Shown here piece after piece: positions 1 through 5,152 of a DNA stretch of 5,152 nt. The stretch comes from an uncultured bacterium (GTDB lineage: Bacteria; Spirochaetota; Brevinematia; DTOW01): assembly GCA_937928175.1 (NCBI GenBank), contig CALFVP010000111.1, forward strand, positions 1 to 5,152. Direction: 5' to 3'. Under the pieces are notes generated by a model, which saw nothing but the letters and a program-made list of their open reading frames with translations, ran no database searches and was not told the DNA's origin. Positions within the stretch are counted from its first letter, which is position 1. Each line of letters starts with the position of its first letter. Made by a program: the position numbers and the translations under genes.

Positions 1-670
1 TCTTTTTTGATATTTCATCTACAGTTTGGTTATCTTTGATTATTTGGTACCCAATAACTGGATGTTTTTTTATTGCCTCAATTTCAGAAGTAAATAAAGG
101 CTCCTTTTTATGAAGAATGGAGATAGGTATCTTTATTTTACCTACATCCATAAGCAAAGCACCTAACCCAACAGCACATACCTTATCCATAGACAAACCT
201 AACTTAGTAGCAATATAAGATGCCAACAAACAAGAATTTACAGCATGAATATACGAATAACTATCATGTCCTTTAAGATCCAACAAGTTAAGCGTTTTAC
301 CTACTCCTAGTTTTATCTCTTTAGCAACTTCATCAACAGATTCCTTAGCTTTATCAACTCTAGGCGTCTGACTATTGGTTATATCCCAAACGATACCAGA
401 AAAACTATCGTAAACTTTTTTTTGTGTCACTTCAGAAATAATAGGATCATCTACTTTTTGTTTGGAAAAACTCAAATCAACGGAAATGGGTCTGTACGTC
501 AACTCAATTATACCTAAAGATAAAAGACTATCTATAAAATCCTTTCTTATAGGTACTTTGGCAGGCCATAAAAAACTACCGTTCATATCGTAAATGTTAC
601 CATTCAAAACCATCCCTTCCTTTAAGTAAGATACAGGTATTATTTCTTCTCTACTATCCACTACATCCAT
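1..670 (-). CDS. HD-GYP-type protein with a degenerate HD motif, 3' end outside window
   Basis: The 223 visible residues read without a stop from ATG 670-668 to the left edge, so the 5' end is complete and the 3' end is missing. Residues about 12-60 match the N-terminal module common before HD-GYP domains: a 'V-x-x-L-K-x-G-M-V-L' stretch (13-22), then 'N-G-x-x-L' and ending 'L-x-x-L-G-I'. Residues about 125-223 match the start of an HD-GYP domain: S139-Y-I-H-A-V-N (H142 a likely metal ligand), G170-ALLMDVGKIKIP (170-182), L194-equivalent 'P-L-F-T-S-E', and H203-P-x-x-G. HD-GYP proteins hydrolyse cyclic-di-GMP in the cytosol, using two or three metals. Here the His of the HD pair is Met174 (D175 is kept), so catalysis may be impaired and a binding or sensor role is possible. 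The GYP motif itself would lie beyond base 1 and cannot be checked. The start is supported because the conserved N-terminal module begins about 12 residues in; Met20 would cut into it. No Shine-Dalgarno is present, and a promoter sits immediately upstream. Confidence 0.85.
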   Translation of the reverse strand, partial: MDVVDSREEIIPVSYLKEGMVLNGNIYDMNGSFLWPAKVPIRKDFIDSLLSLGIIELTYRPISVDLSFSKQKVDDPIISEVTQKKVYDSFSGIVWDITNSQTPRVDKAKESVDEVAKEIKLGVGKTLNLLDLKGHDSYSYIHAVNSCLLASYIATKLGLSMDKVCAVGLGALLMDVGKIKIPISILHKKEPLFTSEIEAIKKHPVIGYQIIKDNQTVDEISKK

Positions 671-706
671 AAGACCAATTATAAAAATTTTTAACTTAAA
701 AATCAA
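671..706 (-). promoter_or_regulatory. Predicted sigma-70-type promoter of the HD-GYP gene, leaderless spacing
   Basis: Reading the minus strand, TTGATT (706-701, four of six match TTGACA), a 17-bp spacer and a perfect TATAAT (683-678) precede the ATG at 670. Only seven bases, TGGTCTT, separate the -10 box from the start codon, so transcription would begin at or within a base or two of the A of ATG. There is no room for a ribosome binding site and none is visible. This implies a leaderless or nearly leaderless mRNA. The perfect -10 and ideal spacer make the call better than AT-rich chance, but it remains a prediction from sequence. Confidence 0.6.
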
Positions 707-724
707 TAAAATAAAGGTGTAAAA

Positions 725-1666
725 TTAAGTTTTTGGGTTTTCTTCGTAATAACTTATGACCGAAGCTATTCTTTCTAAATCTGGGGTAAAAAGTAAAATT
801 TTGCTTTTGTTCCTAAAATAATTAGAAATTTCTTTAAAAATATCAGATATACTTTTAAACCTAAATGTAAAAAAGTAAAAAGGTATTTTTATCAAATCTT
901 TCAATAAATGTACAAGTGGTTTTCTGTATAGAAAGTACTTAAAAGAAGGAACAGAATAATACTTTTCAGACAAATCTGTTTTTATTTCAAATTCTGCTAT
1001 TTTATCTAGAATAAAATCCTTTGCAGATATTATTATACACCCTCCACTCCAAGCTCTTATACCAAACTCTATCAAAGATATGTTTACTGGTGCTTCTGAA
1101 ATAAAACCCCCAATTGAAGTAAACAAACTTTTGTTATAAATTCCTAAGAAATTATTAGGTGTCAAACTTGCTGGATTTTTAGCATTCTCTAAAATAACCC
1201 ATTCAATTATATTTTTCGATACACTTATTTTCACAGTTTCCGTTATTTTTCTACCTTGAGATACTACAGTTGGTGTTATACAAAGTAACGTTGGTTCAGA
1301 TGAAAATAGGTCTCTTACATTTTTTGTATTAAGGAGAGAGATTCTATAATTTACTGTCATAACCAAAACTATGGGAGCATTGGCAAAAGACAAAGCAGTG
1401 TTTACCGCTTCAGTTACTGAAATATCTTCATCAGGTATTATTACTCTAGCTTTATCCAAAACATCACTTACATCCGAAAGCTCCGTTTTAGAAGTATCAA
1501 CGTACATTATCTCTATGTTAGAAATATTACTAAAAAACATTACAATATCATCAATCCTATTCCTAAAAGCATACAAACTTTTTTTACCAATGTAAGCTAT
1601 TGTCAAAGAATACTTTTTTGAATGCTCTCTGTTAACTCTATTTGTTATATCAACAAAATTAGGCAT
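725..1666 (-). CDS. Divergent GT-A / family 2-like glycosyltransferase
   Basis: This 313-residue cytosolic-looking protein has no signal peptide. The layout resembles a family 2 glycosyltransferase. After a leader of about 18 residues there is a first beta strand (L21-TIAYIG), then E52-IMYVDTS, where D57 sits where the nucleotide-binding Asp of 'VDDGS' is expected. Next come T85-EAVNTALSFANAPIVL (85-101), like the 'ARN-x-G-x-x-x-A-x-G' helix and strand before the DxD. L174-GIYNKSLFTSIGGF (174-188) resembles the 'acceptor-loop' GGF motif, and I199-E-F-G-I-R-A-W-S-G-G (199-209) the 'ED-x-x-x-x-R-x-x-x-G' motif. The metal-binding DxD is not seen: that position reads M103-T-V-N-Y. The ED pair is I199-E200. 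A basic, aromatic-rich C-terminal tail (about 240-295) may associate with membrane. Family 2 enzymes move a sugar from a nucleotide sugar to glycan or lipid acceptors; no substrate can be named. The gene lies 43 bp after radA and 54 bp before the HD-GYP gene. It could be an inactive or metal-independent relative. Confidence 0.6.
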   Translation of the reverse strand: MPNFVDITNRVNREHSKKYSLTIAYIGKKSLYAFRNRIDDIVMFFSNISNIEIMYVDTSKTELSDVSDVLDKARVIIPDEDISVTEAVNTALSFANAPIVLVMTVNYRISLLNTKNVRDLFSSEPTLLCITPTVVSQGRKITETVKISVSKNIIEWVILENAKNPASLTPNNFLGIYNKSLFTSIGGFISEAPVNISLIEFGIRAWSGGCIIISAKDFILDKIAEFEIKTDLSEKYYSVPSFKYFLYRKPLVHLLKDLIKIPFYFFTFRFKSISDIFKEISNYFRNKSKILLFTPDLERIASVISYYEENPKT

Positions 1667-1709
1667 ATACTTTTAAAATTTTCGGATACCATTCAAAACT
1701 TCTAAAACA

Positions 1710-3050
1710 CTAAAGAAATGAAATTAAATCGTAAATATTTTCAACCTCAATAACTTCAATATCTTTACTTTCATAAATTTTATTCCCTTTTGGTAGTATT
1801 ACTTTTTTAACACCGATTCTCTTAAGTTCATTTATTCTAATATCTGGCCAAAATATAGATCTAACCTCACCTCCTAGTCCTAACTCTCCAAAAACTGCTA
1901 AATCTTTTGGTACATGTTTATTTTTAATACTTGAAAGAATTGAAAAAGCTATAGCCAAATCTGTTGCAGTTTCTTTAACATCAAATCCTGTAGTTACGTT
2001 AAGGTAAATGTCATAAGTTGACAAGTTTGTATTAAGGTACTTATCTAAAATTGCTGCTATCATGTACAATCTATTCACATCCACACCATCAGCTGTTCTT
2101 TTTGCAAAACCAAATTGAGTAAAGTTAACGAGCGACTGCACCTCAACAACCATACACCTTACACCTTCAACAACAGGACACAAAACACTACCAACAAGTG
2201 AGGGCGAATCACTCAAAACTAACGACAAAGTATCAACATCCTCCAAACCATTACTAGTAAGATTGTATATAGCAATGCCATTGGTAGGACCAAACCTATT
2301 CTTAAAAGCTCTAAGTATCCTATAATTACCTTTGTTATCCTTATCAACAAAAATAATCGTATCAACGATGTGTTCTATAGTCTTAGGTCCAGCTATCATT
2401 CCTTCTTTGTTTATATGTCCTACCAAAAAAGTTGTAATGTTTTTATACTTTGCTATTTCCGTAATCCTTGAAGATATTTCTCTAACTTGAGTTACACTAC
2501 CAGGTGAAGATAAAAATTTATCAGAAAAAATATTTTGTATAGAATCCACTATCAGAAAATTGTAATCTTTCGATAGAATTAAATCTGTTATTCTTTCAAG
2601 GTTTATCTCAGGAAAGAGAAATATTTCTTCTTCCTTTATCCCAAGTCTTTCGGCTCTAAGTTTTATCTGTTCATTAGATTCCTCACTGTTAACATATAAA
2701 ACTTTACCAAAACTTGATAAACTTTTAGCAATCTGTAACATTAAAGTAGATTTACCAACTCCCGGTTCACCAGCTAGGAGAGTAACTTGTCCTCTAACTA
2801 AACCACCGTTCATCATATCATCAAATTGTTTTAACCCCGTTCGAATCCTTAAAAGTTCAGAAGATTTTATATCGGATATTTTACTTGGAGAAATCCTCTC
2901 AATTATCAAAACGTTTTTTGTATCCTTTTTTTCAGGTATCTCTTCCTCTACAAACGTATTCCATTCACCACATGACGGACATTTACCTAACCACTTACTC
3001 GATTCATAACCACAAACTTGACATACAAATACAACTTTACCTCTTGGCAT
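1710..3050 (-). CDS. radA: DNA repair and recombination protein RadA (Sms)
   Basis: The 446 residues are a full-length match to the bacterial RadA/Sms family (usually about 450). An N-terminal zinc finger has C10-x2-C13 and C24-x2-C27, with the conserved 'K-W-x-G-x-C-P-x-C-x-x-W-N-T' context. The RecA-like ATPase core has Walker A G94-EPGVGKST (94-102), Walker B L166-IVDS (166-170), a G211-H-x-x-K-E-G loop and the family signature K250-NRFG (250-254). The rest, from about 275, is the Lon-protease-like domain with E-G-V-R, V-E-V-Q, D-x-N-R-L and G-E-L-G-L-G-G-E-V-R; in this family it is a structural and DNA-binding scaffold, not a protease. Known role: a hexameric, DnaB-like ATPase that promotes branch migration and D-loop extension in recombinational repair and natural transformation. 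The start is fixed by the zinc finger beginning nine residues in. It follows the 118-aa gene by 3 bp, so it probably shares that gene's promoter. The only hint of an RBS is GGTAG about 9 bases upstream, which is weak. Confidence 0.97.
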   Translation of the reverse strand: MPRGKVVFVCQVCGYESSKWLGKCPSCGEWNTFVEEEIPEKKDTKNVLIIERISPSKISDIKSSELLRIRTGLKQFDDMMNGGLVRGQVTLLAGEPGVGKSTLMLQIAKSLSSFGKVLYVNSEESNEQIKLRAERLGIKEEEIFLFPEINLERITDLILSKDYNFLIVDSIQNIFSDKFLSSPGSVTQVREISSRITEIAKYKNITTFLVGHINKEGMIAGPKTIEHIVDTIIFVDKDNKGNYRILRAFKNRFGPTNGIAIYNLTSNGLEDVDTLSLVLSDSPSLVGSVLCPVVEGVRCMVVEVQSLVNFTQFGFAKRTADGVDVNRLYMIAAILDKYLNTNLSTYDIYLNVTTGFDVKETATDLAIAFSILSSIKNKHVPKDLAVFGELGLGGEVRSIFWPDIRINELKRIGVKKVILPKGNKIYESKDIEVIEVENIYDLISFL

Positions 3051-3053
3051 AAA

Positions 3054-3410
3054 TTATCTACCAATTTCATCGAACTTCATTTTCCAAATACCTATACGAT
3101 CCTTCTCGTAGACAGCGTTTTTTAGTTTCTCTCTATCAACCCCAGGTATAGTCTTAGCTAGTATGTAGCAAAACTGTCCAGTTTTATCCTTTCTTATTAC
3201 AGCATCCTCTATCTTTCTTAAATCAACTTTATCAGCAAACTTCTCAGCAAGTAATATACACCATTTACCTCTTTGATCTAAACTTATAACGTAATTCTCA
3301 AACTCCTTAAACTCATCATCACTAAAATTAACATTGTTCCTATGAATAAAGGTAAAAATATCATCAAGAGAAGAAAAAGCCTTTATTCTACTTACAATAT
3401 CATCTTTCAT
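3054..3410 (-). CDS. Unrecognised 118-aa helical-repeat protein in operon with radA
   Basis: I do not recognise a named family. The protein is small, soluble-looking and highly charged, with no signal peptide or membrane segment. From residue 41 it is built of near-tandem units: 41-70 (30 aa), 71-99 (29 aa) and a truncated 100-118. Aligned positions are V41/V71/V100, D45/D75/D104, G48/G78/G107, W50/F80/W109, C51/C81, L54/L84, A55/A85, V62-D63/V91-D92 and A70/A99. The consensus is about 'V-x-x-x-D-x-x-G-x-[WF]-C-x-x-L-A, then V-D-x-x-K-[IL]-x-x-A'. This looks like an alpha-helical solenoid, broadly similar to repeats of the 'FA-x-x-V-x-G-A-D-I' type in scattered bacterial and phage proteins, so a protein-binding role is plausible. 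Residues 1-40 may hold a further degenerate helical unit. Two Cys at equivalent repeat positions are notable. It ends 3 bp before radA, which argues for co-transcription and perhaps a partner function. The start is the first in-frame ATG after a plausible promoter; no Shine-Dalgarno is seen. Confidence 0.8.
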   Translation of the reverse strand: MKDDIVSRIKAFSSLDDIFTFIHRNNVNFSDDEFKEFENYVISLDQRGKWCILLAEKFADKVDLRKIEDAVIRKDKTGQFCYILAKTIPGVDREKLKNAVYEKDRIGIWKMKFDEIGR

Positions 3411-3432
3411 AAACTAATTTTAAAACATAGAA

Positions 3433-3460
3433 ATTATAAATTAAAATAAAATTTTCTAAA
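3433..3460 (-). promoter_or_regulatory. Predicted promoter of the 118-aa gene and radA
   Basis: On the minus strand a perfect TATAAT lies at 3438-3433. TTTAGA (3460-3455, four of six match TTGACA) lies 16 bp upstream of it. The start codon is 22 bases beyond the -10 box, giving a predicted 5' leader of about 15 nt with no Shine-Dalgarno in it. The region is so AT-rich that chance -10 matches are expected, and the -35 is only fair. Confidence 0.4.
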
Positions 3461-3471
3461 TTAAGACTTAA

Positions 3472-3500
3472 AAAACTTTCTTGGTTAACTTGAAAACTTT
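3472..3500. repeat. Short direct repeat AAAACTTT, 21 bp apart
   Basis: AAAACTTT occurs at 3472-3479 and 3493-3500, a spacing of two helical turns, just upstream of the DUF503 start. Further ACTT cores lie at 3466 and 3488. A pair of regulator half-sites is possible, but the units are short and AT-rich, so chance is a real alternative. Confidence 0.2.
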
Positions 3501-3525
3501 TAAAAACATAAAAGAAAATTTTTTA

Positions 3526-3804
3526 ATGCTAATAGGAACAATACAAATTTCACTGTTTTTACCATCAAGAACATTAAAAGAGAAAAGAAGAATAATAAAC
3601 AGTTTAAAAGACAAAACTAGAAGGAAATTTAACGCATCCGTAGCTGAAATAGACTTTAACGACCACCATCAAAATGCTTTAGTAGGTATTGCAGTTATAT
3701 CAAACGATGGTAAACATCTTAACTCTGTGTTATACTCAATACTGGATTTTATAAACAATGAATTTCCCAGTATGATAAGCGATTACAAAATAGAAATACT
3801 ATGA
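3526..3804 (+). CDS. DUF503 / YlxP-family small protein
   Basis: The 92 residues match the DUF503 family (YlxP of Bacillus subtilis; typically about 90-100 aa). Diagnostic parts are the opening strand M1-LIGTIQISLFLP, then T16-LKEKRR (the family's 'S-L-K-x-K-R' motif), R33-K-F-N36-A-S-V-A-E41 (family 'R-F-N-x-S-V-A-E') and an L-V-G-I-A-V strand. The fold is a small ferredoxin-like alpha/beta domain. The function is not settled; in Firmicutes the gene sits between infB and rbfA, hinting at a ribosome or RNA link. ATG 3526 is chosen because family members begin directly with this first strand; an in-frame TTG at 3481 would add 15 lysine/asparagine-rich residues with no family counterpart. The upstream AAAGAAAA (3511-3518) is purine-rich but not a real Shine-Dalgarno. 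The stop overlaps the comEC start in ATGA, so the two are likely coupled. Confidence 0.88.
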   Translation: MLIGTIQISLFLPSRTLKEKRRIINSLKDKTRRKFNASVAEIDFNDHHQNALVGIAVISNDGKHLNSVLYSILDFINNEFPSMISDYKIEIL

Positions 3805-5152
3805 TATACCTCCCAATAACATTTACAATACTTTTAGTAGGCTCTGGATTAGGAATATTCATCTCCACTTACTATTACCCTAATATTCCCTCTCTTAAGC
3901 TCGTTGAATACTTTTATATAACCTTACCCTTGGCACTAATTCTACTACTATGTTACATAACCACCAAAAAAAGATTTCTATTCATACTATTCTTTACAAT
4001 ATCTATTCTACTTTTATCTCTAACCTACTCTTCAATAAAATCAAAACAAAGGTTAGATAACCTTTTAAAAGTAAATGTAGAACCAACTTTAAACGGCAAA
4101 GTAAAGGTAAGTTTTCTTAATAAAATATTCGTAGAAACTTCAAACTTTACGGTAATAGTATACCTAAAGAATTTTGATAAGGAGTTTACGTACATAGGTT
4201 CAGATGTTTTAATCACTGGAAGGACAAAACATATTTACCATTACCTTACCAACAAAAACATGTACGGATACTTCATTTACTTATTTAGTAAAAATGTACC
4301 TTTTGTGCTTTACACAGAAGAAGAGAAAATAGGAGAAGTATCAAAAAGTGAATCTAGGTTTCTATCCACAATAAACGCAATAAAGCAAGACATTTTTAAC
4401 AAGTTTTCAAAATACCTTCCTCATACATCATCAATATCTTCTTCTCTCATAATGGGAGAATCATCAGAAATATCAAAAGAATTTAGAGAAAATATAAGAA
4501 TATCAGGTATATCGCACATATTTTCAGTATCTGGATTTCACGTAGGAGTAATATCCTTCGCTTTTGTACTGTTTATGAACGTATTTAGAATTCCAAAAAT
4601 TATTCAATTTTTGGTAATATCAATTTTTCTAATAGGTTACTCTCTGATAGTAGGGTTAAAACCACCTGTAGTTAGAGCATCAATTTTAGCCTCAGCAATA
4701 CTACTAATAAGATCATTTAACAATCAACCGAACTATATAAACGTAATTTCAATAATTGGAATAATCATGTTAATACTGGATCCATTTCTATCTGTAGACA
4801 TTGGATTCATTTTATCATTTTTATCAACAATTGGTATTATTCTATTTTCTGGATACGTAAACGATGCAATAACAAGAAAACTAAATAAGCATAACATCGA
4901 ACCAGGTAAGTTACTTAAGGGTATAATTACCTTGTTTTCTGTATCTTTAGTATCAGTTTTAGTTACCTTACCAATAGTAATACTTTGGTTTGGAGCTTCA
5001 TCAATAACAGGAATACTATCATCTATAATTTTAGTTCCACTTTCATCCTTAAACATAACAGGTGGAATAATTGCTTACGTATCCTCTTTGATAATACCAC
5101 CAGTAGCAGAATACATCTTCAGAACCGTAAATTTAATAAATATAATCTTTAT
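3801..5152 (+). CDS. comEC: ComEC/Rec2 DNA-uptake channel, 3' end outside window
   Basis: The frame is open from ATG 3801 to the right edge: 450 codons and two bases, with no stop. Hydrophobic segments at about 5-25, 35-54 and 58-75 are followed by a soluble beta-rich stretch (about 80-175), which fits the OB-fold-like N-terminal domain. The Competence-domain core follows: S215-LIMGE (family 'L-L-x-G-D'), S238-HIFSVSGFHVG (family 'H-L-x-A-I-S-G-x-H-V-G'), G285-LKPPVVRAS (family 'G-x-x-P-x-x-R-A', R292), D333-IGFILSF (family 'D-x-G-F-x-L-S-F') and L390-P391 ahead of W-F-G, then further membrane helices. ComEC forms the cytoplasmic-membrane channel that takes in single-stranded DNA during transformation. 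The C-terminal beta-lactamase-like nuclease domain found in many members would lie beyond base 5152. The start overlaps the DUF503 stop by four bases, with no RBS of its own, suggesting translational coupling. Confidence 0.95.
   Translation, partial: MIYLPITFTILLVGSGLGIFISTYYYPNIPSLKLVEYFYITLPLALILLLCYITTKKRFLFILFFTISILLLSLTYSSIKSKQRLDNLLKVNVEPTLNGKVKVSFLNKIFVETSNFTVIVYLKNFDKEFTYIGSDVLITGRTKHIYHYLTNKNMYGYFIYLFSKNVPFVLYTEEEKIGEVSKSESRFLSTINAIKQDIFNKFSKYLPHTSSISSSLIMGESSEISKEFRENIRISGISHIFSVSGFHVGVISFAFVLFMNVFRIPKIIQFLVISIFLIGYSLIVGLKPPVVRASILASAILLIRSFNNQPNYINVISIIGIIMLILDPFLSVDIGFILSFLSTIGIILFSGYVNDAITRKLNKHNIEPGKLLKGIITLFSVSLVSVLVTLPIVILWFGASSITGILSSIILVPLSSLNITGGIIAYVSSLIIPPVAEYIFRTVNLINIIF

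Larger units (their letters stand above)
3411..3525. other. Divergent AT-rich intergenic region
   Basis: This 115-bp region lies between the outward-facing 118-aa gene/radA block and the DUF503/comEC block, so it must carry promoters for both unless one is read from elsewhere. It is almost entirely A and T. Visible items are a minus-strand promoter (annotated separately), a short palindrome TTAAG-A-CTTAA at 3461-3471, and AAAACTTT twice at 3472-3479 and 3493-3500, 21 bp apart. No convincing plus-strand promoter was found; weak TATAAA/TAAAAT matches at 3436-3447 lack a partner -35. No GC-rich hairpin is present. Confidence 0.7.

Noticed and set aside
664..666. Alternative ATG for the HD-GYP gene
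   Set aside because: It is out of frame with the HD-GYP reading frame.
671..724. Terminator after the glycosyltransferase-like gene
   Set aside because: AAAAATTTTT is palindromic but has no stable stem, and the stretch is better explained by the promoter.
1371..1595. 74-codon open frame on the plus strand
   Set aside because: It lies wholly inside the minus-strand glycosyltransferase-like gene, has no family features, and is explained as an antisense shadow.
1667..1709. Terminator or promoter between radA and the glycosyltransferase-like gene
   Set aside because: Only A/T-rich self-complementary bits such as AAAATTTT occur. There is no GC stem with a T run, and TTGAAT has no -10 box at proper distance.
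3481..3525. Upstream TTG start extending the DUF503 protein by 15 residues
   Set aside because: The extra residues have no counterpart in the family, which begins with the strand at ATG 3526; no RBS supports TTG.
4025..4216. 63-codon open frame on the minus strand
   Set aside because: It is antisense to the soluble N-terminal domain of comEC, which is clearly the coding frame here.
4733..5056. 107-codon open frame on the minus strand
   Set aside because: It is antisense to the comEC membrane core, whose conserved motifs prove the plus-strand frame.
1..5152. tRNA, rRNA, riboswitch, CRISPR array, insertion sequence or attachment site
   Set aside because: No GC-rich structured stretch, regularly spaced repeats, transposase-like frame or flanking inverted repeats were seen on either strand, and gaps between genes are 115 bp or less.

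Overview
This is an AT-rich bacterial window (roughly one third GC by eye), densely coding, with six protein genes and no RNA genes, mobile elements or CRISPR arrays. Arginine is mostly AGA/AGG, isoleucine is often ATA, and none of the six starts has a convincing Shine-Dalgarno sequence. These traits suit an AT-rich anaerobic or thermophilic lineage (Thermotogae, Dictyoglomus, Caldisericum or some spirochaetes would all fit). No gene here fixes the taxon, so the organism is left open.

Layout. Bases 1-3410 carry four genes on the minus strand. In transcription order they are: a 118-aa unrecognised repeat protein (3410-3054), radA/sms (3050-1710, only 3 bp downstream), a divergent GT-A/family-2-like glycosyltransferase (1666-725), and the first 223 residues of an HD-GYP-type protein (670-1, running off the left edge). 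The first two are almost certainly co-transcribed. The HD-GYP gene seems to have its own promoter, placed so that the mRNA would be essentially leaderless. A 115-bp AT-rich divergent intergenic region (3411-3525) separates this block from two plus-strand genes: a DUF503/YlxP-family small protein (3526-3804) and comEC (3801 to the right edge, 450 residues visible). The last two overlap by four bases (ATGA) and are likely translationally coupled.

How the genes may work together. ComEC is the inner-membrane channel for single-stranded DNA during natural transformation. RadA is a DnaB-like ATPase that extends recombination intermediates and is needed for efficient transformation in well-studied competent bacteria. 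Their back-to-back placement around one short intergenic region suggests a small DNA-uptake and recombination locus, but this is inference from context. The glycosyltransferase-like and HD-GYP-like proteins downstream have no evident link to it. Both lack expected active-site residues (no DxD in the former, Met-Asp in place of His-Asp in the latter).

The core genes belong to known families. The most novel item is the 118-aa protein, built from about 30-residue repeats and tied to radA. Next are the degenerate HD-GYP signature and the leaderless, SD-poor expression signals.
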